Shown here: positions 58,244 to 64,000 of the stretch, one piece after another
Position numbering within the stretch: the stretch's first letter is position 1
Layout of the letters: every line of letters begins with the position of its first letter
Source: an uncultured Bacteroidales bacterium
GTDB lineage: Bacteria > Bacteroidota > Bacteroidia > Bacteroidales > Paludibacteraceae
Direction of reading: 5' to 3'
DNA: 64,000 nucleotides
NCBI GenBank assembly: GCA_900321605.1
Contig: ONWR01000001.1
Span: 22,133-86,132 of the forward strand
Program-made: the position numbers and the translations under genes
Notes under the pieces: generated by a model
What the model saw: the letters and a program-made list of their open reading frames with translations, nothing else
The model's database searches: none
What the model was told of the DNA's origin: nothing

Positions 58244-61200
58244 ATGAAGGGAAATATCTTTATATCGAAACACGTGATGGCTTGTGCGATAGCCATCGTG
58301 ATTATGCTGGTCGGATATATCAGCCTCAACACCCTGCCGGTGGAGCAGTATCCGAACATCGCTCCTCCGACGGTGGAAGTAAGCACCTCGTACTCGGGAG
58401 CGGACGCATATAACTGTATGAAATCCGTGATTCAGCCTCTGGAAGAGCAGATCAACGGTGTGGAAGACATGACGTACATGACAGCGACGGCTACCTCAAC
58501 CGGTGACGTTACTATCATGGTGTATTTCAAACAAGGCACGGACCCCGATATCGCGACCGTCAACGTGCAGAACCGTGTGTCCCAGGCACAAGCATTGCTG
58601 CCGAGCGATGTTATCAAGGTAGGTGTGACCACCATCAAAAGGCAGAACAGTATTCTCCAGATCGCCGGTCTCAAATCGACCGACGGCAAGTATGACGCGG
58701 ATTTTATATCGAACTATATTGACATCAACGTCAAGCCTCGTCTGCTTCGCGTGACGGGTGTAGGTAACGTAGTGAATTTAGGAAACACGTACGCGTTGCG
58801 TGTATGGCTGAACCCCGAAGTGATGGCTCAGTACGGACTCGTACCGAACGATATAGCTGCCGCAATCGATGCCCAGAGTTTTGTGACCGCTACCGGTACC
58901 CTCGGTCAGCAATCCGAGAACGCGTTCCAGTACCCGATGGAGTACAAAGGTACGCTCAAGAGCATTGAGGAGTTTGAGAACATCGTGCTGCGTACCAAGG
59001 ACAACAGCACGGTGCTGTACCTCAAGGACGTAGCGAAGATAGAGATCGGTGCAAAGACCTATACCATGACCTCGCTCATGGACGGTGTGCCGGGTGTGTT
59101 CTTTCTCGTCAATCAATCCCCGGGAGCCAACGCAACCCTTGTAAACCAGAAGATCGACGAGCTCTACGAGCAACTCAAACCGACCTTGCCTGCGGGCTTG
59201 GAGTTTGTGACCCTCATGACCAGTAATGACTTCCTCTTCGCCGCTATTCATAACGTGGTGGAGACACTCGTCATCGCAATCATCCTTGTGATCCTCGTCG
59301 TTTATTTCTTCTTGCAGAACTTCAAAGCTACCTTGATCCCATCTATCTCGATCATCGTCTCGCTGCTCGGTACGTTTACTATCGTGCAGATGGCGGGTTT
59401 CTCGCTGAATATATTGACACTCTTTGCGTTAGTACTGGCTATCGGTACAGTCGTGGATGATGCGATCGTGGTGGTGGAAGCCGTGATGGCGAAGTTAGAG
59501 AGCGGAAAGATGCAAGGCTCGCCTAAGGATCAGGCTATTCAGGCTACCCGTGAGGCAATGAGCGAAGTGTCGGTAGCAGTTATCTCCTGTACCCTCGTTT
59601 TCATGGCGGTGTTCATCCCTGTGACGTTCATGAGCGGTACGTCCGGTACGTTCTTCACGCAGTTCGGTATCACGATCGCGGGTTCGGTCGGTCTGTCGTG
59701 CGTGAGCGCCCTCGTGCTCTGTCCGGCTCTCTGCGCCCTGATGATGCGTCCTAACGATGAGAAGAGCCTCGAAGGCAAGAAATGGAAAGGTCTTGATTAC
59801 TACACCAAACTCGCTTATGAAGCCAGCTTCAATGCGATCCTCTCGAAATATCAGAAAGCCGTTACGGTCTATCTGAAAAAGCCGTGGGTGTCGTTTGCTC
59901 TGCTCGCTTGTGCAGCGGTGTTGTTTGTGCTGTTTATGAAGATCCTGCCTTCGGGTCTGGTACCGCAGGAGGACCAAGGTGTGATCCTCTGTGAGGTGCG
60001 AATGCCGGAAGGATCGACCCTCCATGAGAACACCGAGATCATGAAGCAGGTGGAGGAGAAAGTGAAAGCTATTCCAGAGATGGAGAGTTACGGTCTGTGT
60101 AGCGGTTACGGTATGCTCTCGTCCAATGGTTCGAGCTACGCTACGCTCATCATCCGTCTTAAGAACTGGAGTGAGCGTCCTGGCTTTGAGCACTATATAG
60201 ACGCCGTCATGGGACGATTCTACTACGACTGTCTGAGCATCAAGAATGCACAGGTCATTCCGTTCCAGATGCCGCAGATCCCGGGTTACGGTAACTCCAG
60301 TAGTATCGACCTTCAGGTACAAGATCTGAGTGATGGTGACATGACGCAGTTCTGCGAATATACGGATAAGTTCCTCCAGAAACTGCAGGAACGTCCGGAG
60401 ATCGAGAGTGCTATGTCCACCTACTCGGAGCGTTTCCCGAAATTCAAAGTGCATGTTGATCCGATCCAATGCGAACGTGCCGGAACTACTGCCAAGGATG
60501 TGCTGAACATCCTCGGTACCTACTGCGGAGGTGCGTATGTGGGTAACTTCAACCAGTACGGTAAGGTCTATCAGATCTGGTTGAGCGCCGGACAAGAGTA
60601 TCGTCTGGATCCCTCGTCGCTCAATAATATGTTCATCAAAGTAGCCAACGGCAAGATGGCTCCTCTCTCGCAGTTCGTACGACTCGAAGAGATCGTCGGT
60701 TCGTCTTCGCTGGCTCACTTCAACCTCTTCCAGACCATCTCCTGCTCCGTGACGACCGCCAGCGGTTATTCGGAGGGCGAGGCACACAAAGTGATTGAAG
60801 AGGTCTTCAAAGAGATGATGCCGGCTTACTGCTCTTACGAGTACGGCTCTATGTCCCGTGAGGTGGAGGAGAACGCGAAGAGTAACACTACCGTCCTGAT
60901 TTATCTCATCTGTATCATCCTCATCTACCTCATCTTAGGTTCGCTCTATAACAGCTGGGTAACGCCTTTCGCTGTCCTGCTGTCCGTGCCGTTCGGTCTG
61001 ATGGGTTCGTTCCTCTTCTCGTGGATCGGAAACAAGATCGGTCTGCCCGGCATGGATAATAACATCTACCTCCAGACGGGTGTGATCATGCTGATCGGTT
61101 TGTTGGCAAAGACCGCGATCCTTATTACCGAGTTCGCCAGCGAACGACGCAAACAAGGTCTGTCGATTGTAGAGGCTGCGTTGGAGTCTTGTAGAGAGCG

Positions 61201-61435
61201 TCTCCGTCCGATCCTGATGACCGTCATCACGATGATCGTAGGTATGATCCCGTTGGTGATCACCGGTGGAGCTGGTGCAAACGGTAACCGTGCTTTGGCA
61301 CTCGGTGTGGTAGGTGGAATGTCCATCGGAACACTTGCTTTGGTATTCGTCGTACCGGCGTTCTTCATCGTCTTCCAGACCATCGAAGAGAAGATCAGCG
61401 GTACTCCCAAAATGGAGGAGAAAAGTGAAAATTGA
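58244..61435 (+). CDS. RND multidrug efflux pump (AcrB/HAE1 family)
   Basis: A 1063-residue inner-membrane proton/drug antiporter, full length for the family. Features: AcrB-like N-terminus (ISLNTLPVEQYPNIAPPTVE), twelve transmembrane helices, the helix-4 motif LVLAIGTVVDDAIVVVEAV with the proton-relay Asp pair, ASGYSEGEA in the porter domain, and MLIGLLAKTAILITEFA in TM10. GATGTACAAAG repeats occupy the 74-base gap to the adaptor. Substrate range cannot be read from sequence. Confidence 0.96.
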   Translation: MKGNIFISKHVMACAIAIVIMLVGYISLNTLPVEQYPNIAPPTVEVSTSYSGADAYNCMKSVIQPLEEQINGVEDMTYMTATATSTGDVTIMVYFKQGTDPDIATVNVQNRVSQAQALLPSDVIKVGVTTIKRQNSILQIAGLKSTDGKYDADFISNYIDINVKPRLLRVTGVGNVVNLGNTYALRVWLNPEVMAQYGLVPNDIAAAIDAQSFVTATGTLGQQSENAFQYPMEYKGTLKSIEEFENIVLRTKDNSTVLYLKDVAKIEIGAKTYTMTSLMDGVPGVFFLVNQSPGANATLVNQKIDELYEQLKPTLPAGLEFVTLMTSNDFLFAAIHNVVETLVIAIILVILVVYFFLQNFKATLIPSISIIVSLLGTFTIVQMAGFSLNILTLFALVLAIGTVVDDAIVVVEAVMAKLESGKMQGSPKDQAIQATREAMSEVSVAVISCTLVFMAVFIPVTFMSGTSGTFFTQFGITIAGSVGLSCVSALVLCPALCALMMRPNDEKSLEGKKWKGLDYYTKLAYEASFNAILSKYQKAVTVYLKKPWVSFALLACAAVLFVLFMKILPSGLVPQEDQGVILCEVRMPEGSTLHENTEIMKQVEEKVKAIPEMESYGLCSGYGMLSSNGSSYATLIIRLKNWSERPGFEHYIDAVMGRFYYDCLSIKNAQVIPFQMPQIPGYGNSSSIDLQVQDLSDGDMTQFCEYTDKFLQKLQERPEIESAMSTYSERFPKFKVHVDPIQCERAGTTAKDVLNILGTYCGGAYVGNFNQYGKVYQIWLSAGQEYRLDPSSLNNMFIKVANGKMAPLSQFVRLEEIVGSSSLAHFNLFQTISCSVTTASGYSEGEAHKVIEEVFKEMMPAYCSYEYGSMSREVEENAKSNTTVLIYLICIILIYLILGSLYNSWVTPFAVLLSVPFGLMGSFLFSWIGNKIGLPGMDNNIYLQTGVIMLIGLLAKTAILITEFASERRKQGLSIVEAALESCRERLRPILMTVITMIVGMIPLVITGGAGANGNRALALGVVGGMSIGTLALVFVVPAFFIVFQTIEEKISGTPKMEEKSEN

Positions 61436-61449
61436 AAGGAGGAAGGAAT

Positions 61450-62844
61450 ATGAATATGAAACAATATAGCATTTTTGCCCTTTTGCTGGCAATCTTTACT
61501 TTAAACTCTTGCGGGGTATATAAGAAATATCAGTCTCAGTCTGAGGCGCCGGAGAACCTCTTCGGTACGGGTGACACGATCGCTCAGTTAGCGAAAGAGT
61601 CGTCGGTAGCCGAGGTTTCTTGGCGTGAGTTCTTCACCGATCCGCTGCTTCGTCAACTCATCGATTCCGCCCTCGTCCGTAACACCGACATGCAGTCCGC
61701 CAGTCTCGCCGTAGAGCAAGCTCAGGCTTCGCTCAAAGCAGCCAAATTGGCGTACCTGCCTTCCCTCAGCCTTGCGCCGCAGGGGAGTGTGTCCGGTACG
61801 ATGTCCAAATCCGGCTCGACCAGTTCGGCTACATGGGCATATAACATCCCGCTTCAGCTGGATTGGAACATAGGCATTGCCGGTTCTGTGACGGTGAACA
61901 AACGCAAGGCGAAAGCAGTCTTGGAGCAAGCGAAAGCTATGCGTGAGGCTACACAGGCAAACCTCATCGCTACCGTAGCACAAGCGTATTATCAGCTCCT
62001 TCTGCTTGACCGTCAGTTAGCTATCCTCACCGAGACCGACAGTCTCTGGGCAGTCTCGTTGGAGATGGAGCGTGCCCTTTGGGAGAACGGTAAAGCCTAT
62101 TCGACGGCTGTGGAGCAGATGGAGGCTTCGACCCTCGATGTCAAGATGCAGATACTGAGCACCAAACGCAGTATCTTAACGGCAGAGAGCGAGCTTTGCA
62201 AACTGCTTCGTCAGACGCCGCAAGAGATTACTCGCAGTTCGTGGGGTGCGTACAAACTGCCCGAACGTTTCGGTACCGGTGTACCCGCAGCTCTCTTGCA
62301 GAACCGTCCGGATATCAAAGCCGCCGACCAAGCTTTGGCTCAAGCGTTCTATAACACCGCTGCCGCTAAGTCGCAGTTCTATCCCTCTCTTTCGCTCTCG
62401 GGCTTGATCGGTTGGACTAACAACGGAGGTCTGATCGCTAATCCGGGGGCACTGCTCATGCAGGCTGCGGCTTCGTTGGTACAACCGATCTTCGCGCAAG
62501 GCAAACTGACGGCGCAACTCAAGATTGCCAAGTACAACCAAGAGGACCAACTCAATAAATATGTGCAGACCGTTATTGACGCCGGTAATCAGGTCAACGA
62601 AGCTTTGGCAGACTGTCAGATCTCCGCAGAGAAAGATGTGCTGTATAAACGCCAGGTGGAGGTACTGCGTAACGCCTATGAAGGCACGCATGAACTGATG
62701 AACAATGGTAAAGCCAGCTATATCGAGGTGCTCACCGCTCAGGAGTCGTACCTCACCGCGCAGCTCAACGAGGTGACGAACCTCTATAACGGCTCACAAG
62801 CGATCATCGGTCTCTACATCGCCCTCGGCGGTGCGACGAAGTAA
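61450..62844 (+). CDS. TolC/NodT-family outer-membrane efflux lipoprotein
   Basis: A 464-residue outer-membrane channel (lipobox LNSC). Two OEP repeats, each with long helices: SWREFFTDPLLRQLIDSALV, NTDMQSASLAVEQAQASLKA in the first half and RPDIKAADQALAQAFYNTAA, FYPSLSLSGLIGW in the second. Start at ATG 61450, behind AAAGGAGG, one of few good Shine-Dalgarno sites. Last gene of the efflux operon. Confidence 0.94.
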   Translation: MNMKQYSIFALLLAIFTLNSCGVYKKYQSQSEAPENLFGTGDTIAQLAKESSVAEVSWREFFTDPLLRQLIDSALVRNTDMQSASLAVEQAQASLKAAKLAYLPSLSLAPQGSVSGTMSKSGSTSSATWAYNIPLQLDWNIGIAGSVTVNKRKAKAVLEQAKAMREATQANLIATVAQAYYQLLLLDRQLAILTETDSLWAVSLEMERALWENGKAYSTAVEQMEASTLDVKMQILSTKRSILTAESELCKLLRQTPQEITRSSWGAYKLPERFGTGVPAALLQNRPDIKAADQALAQAFYNTAAAKSQFYPSLSLSGLIGWTNNGGLIANPGALLMQAAASLVQPIFAQGKLTAQLKIAKYNQEDQLNKYVQTVIDAGNQVNEALADCQISAEKDVLYKRQVEVLRNAYEGTHELMNNGKASYIEVLTAQESYLTAQLNEVTNLYNGSQAIIGLYIALGGATK

Positions 62845-62850
62845 CAAAAA

Positions 62851-62875
62851 AGCAACTCGCTCGAGTTGCTTTTTT
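62851..62875 (+). terminator. terminator of efflux operon
   Basis: AGCAACTCG/CGAGTTGCT with a 2-base centre (62851-62870), A run before and five T after. Confidence 0.9.
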
Positions 62876-62877
62876 GT

Positions 62878-63050
62878 TGTTTGGGACTACGTCCTTGTTT
62901 GGCTGCGTTTGTTTGGCTTCGCTTGTTTGGGACTGCGTCCTTGTTTAACTTCGTTTGTTTGGCTTCGCTTGTTTGGGACTGCGTCCTTGTTTAACTTCGT
63001 TTGTTTGGCTTCGCTTGTTTGGGACTGCGTCCTTGTTTGACTGCGTGTTT
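62878..63050. repeat. 46-bp tandem repeat array
   Basis: Three full 46-base units start at 62898, 62944 and 62990, with partial units on both sides. Each contains TTTGGCTTCGCTTG and TTTGGGACTGCGTCCTTG, themselves short palindromes flanked by TTTG. The period is not a multiple of three, and no coding function is evident. Confidence 0.9.
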
Positions 63051-63104
63051 AAACTATCAAACAGGAGCTCTGCTCCGAACCAAGCCCGAAGGGCTCAAAC
63101 AAGT

Positions 63105-63129
63105 AAAAAAGCGCCTCGAGCGCTTTTTT
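63105..63129. terminator. bidirectional terminator beside argS
   Basis: AAAAAAGCGC/GCGCTTTTTT with a 5-base loop (63105-63129). Ends both the argS transcript and any read-through from the efflux side. Confidence 0.9.
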
Positions 63130-64000
63130 ACATTCTCTCCGGCATCTCGATACCGAGGAGACCCATTGCGGAGCAAAGCACTTTCGCTACGTTCTTGGCA
63201 AGGAGCAGACGCAGTGCCTTTTTGGCGGGATCGGGCTCGTTGAGGATGCTGAGGTCGTGATAGAACGAGTTGAAGTCACAGGCGAGCGCGTACGCGTAAT
63301 TACATAGGATCGCGGGCGAGAACTCGTCTCCGGCAGTACGCACGGCAGAGGGATATTCGGTCAAACGCTGAATGAGCGCTAACTCTTTCGGGTCAAGAGA
63401 GAGTGCCTCTCCCTTCAGGGCGGAGGTAGATTCTCCTTCCGCTTTTCTCAAAACGGATTGAATACGCGCGTAGGTATATTGAATGAACGGACCGGTGTTA
63501 CCGTTGAAATCAATGGACTCAGCGGGGTTGAAGAGCATATTCTTACGCGGATCGACCTTCAGGATGAAGTACTTGAGTGCGCCGAGTCCTACCTTGCGGG
63601 CAATCTCGTTCGCCTCTTCTTCGGTGATACCTTGCAGGGTATTGACCTTGTCCTTGCTGATCTCACGTGCATCTTCGATCATCTTCTCCATCAGATCATC
63701 GGCATCGACTACCGTACCCTCACGGCTCTTCATCTTACCGTTCGGCAGTTCGACCATACCGTACGAGAAATGTACGAGTTCCTTGCCAAACGGGAAACCG
63801 AGACGGTCAAGGAGGATAGACAGCACTTTGAAATGGTACTCCTGTTCGTTGCCGACCACATAGACCATCTTGTCAATGGGGTAGTCTTGGAAACGCAGCT
63901 TGGCAGTACCTATATCCTGCGTCATATAGACAGAGGTACCGTCCGAACGGAGCAGCAGTTTCTCATCCAGACCGTCCTTGGTGAGGTCAGCCCAGACGGA
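63128..64000 (-). CDS. argS: arginyl-tRNA synthetase (C-terminal 290 residues, cut by window edge)
   Basis: Class I aminoacyl-tRNA synthetase that charges tRNA-Arg. Visible are the end of the catalytic domain (LLLRSDGTSVYMTQDIG, VVGNEQEYHFKVLSILLDRLG, LVHFSYGMVELPNGKMKSRE with the KMSKS-like KMKSR) and the DALR anticodon-binding domain (NTGPFIQYTYARIQSVLRKA, ending LLGIEMPERM). The frame is open to base 64000, so the N-terminus lies outside the window. Confidence 0.95.
   Translation of the reverse strand, partial: SVWADLTKDGLDEKLLLRSDGTSVYMTQDIGTAKLRFQDYPIDKMVYVVGNEQEYHFKVLSILLDRLGFPFGKELVHFSYGMVELPNGKMKSREGTVVDADDLMEKMIEDAREISKDKVNTLQGITEEEANEIARKVGLGALKYFILKVDPRKNMLFNPAESIDFNGNTGPFIQYTYARIQSVLRKAEGESTSALKGEALSLDPKELALIQRLTEYPSAVRTAGDEFSPAILCNYAYALACDFNSFYHDLSILNEPDPAKKALRLLLAKNVAKVLCSAMGLLGIEMPERM

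Noticed and set aside
62898..63035. CRISPR array
   Set aside because: The 46-base units are contiguous and identical throughout, without unique spacers or cas genes.

Overview
The window is chromosomal DNA of a Bacteroidales bacterium. The main evidence is the promoter form: 18 sites carry TTTG, exactly 20 bases, then TAnnTTTG (the Bacteroidetes -33/-7 signal), and four more have a -33 box that departs from TTTG. Shine-Dalgarno sequences are rare. Gene content agrees: BspA-type leucine-rich repeats, a TonB-dependent receptor, a GGGtGRT protein, a DUF6175-like protein, and many lipoproteins. Gene density is high, with a few repeat-rich gaps. I saw no rRNA, complete tRNA, CRISPR array or transposase.

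Layout. 1-9.2 kb is housekeeping: rpsA, a PepSY-like lipoprotein with a membrane protein and an M23/LysM peptidase, rlmH, nadC, and queF-queC-queD-queE for preQ1 synthesis. 9.2-18.3 kb holds a glutathione peroxidase, a DUF389 membrane protein and several envelope redox lipoproteins (cupin-fused CMD protein, hydrolase, nitroreductase, ABM monooxygenase, two Isf-like flavoproteins). These are interrupted by an AbiEii-type toxin pair, a small secreted protein with a long structured leader, and two phased repeat arrays. 18.4-24.3 kb has a DUF1016 nuclease and a WG-repeat/LemA/DUF3137-like operon. 24.4-36.7 kb has a cyclophilin-like secreted protein, an AraC regulator, a TonB receptor, an NtrC-type regulator, recF, a GHL10 glycosidase-like protein, an Fe-S scaffold/GGGtGRT pair and an outer-membrane protein. 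36.8-46.2 kb is one eight-gene operon joining three zinc-ribbon proteins (a C25-like protease, an SPFH/coiled-coil protein, a membrane-anchored protein) and a small beta protein to four exported CsgG/DUF6175/LPP20-like proteins. PrsW and a Bax-inhibitor-1 protein follow. 48.0-55.4 kb, on the minus strand and partly AT-rich, holds a second protease operon (membrane coiled coil, beta-barrel, FN3/BspA lipoprotein, caspase, DUF4384) and a STAS/HATPase module. 57-62.8 kb is an RND efflux operon. The window ends inside argS.

How genes work together. Three redox or envelope promoters (14.24, 18.29 and 24.98 kb) carry the same operator, CTACCA-N5-GCAGAAA, exactly 18 bases upstream of the -33 position. 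The third lies in the intergenic region shared with the AraC gene, so I infer a local regulon run by that AraC protein. The two clan-CD protease operons converge around prsW/BI-1 and are the best candidates for undescribed systems.

A second theme is repeats inside genes. Short palindromic or tandem elements sit in frame within recF (twice), the TonB receptor (twice), the DUF1016 nuclease, the NtrC receiver domain, the GHL10 signal peptide and the linkers of several lipoproteins. Related 7-8 base tandem repeats fill intergenic gaps. Two long rod-like hairpins, at 15.34 and 19.69 kb, suggest unrecognised structured RNAs.
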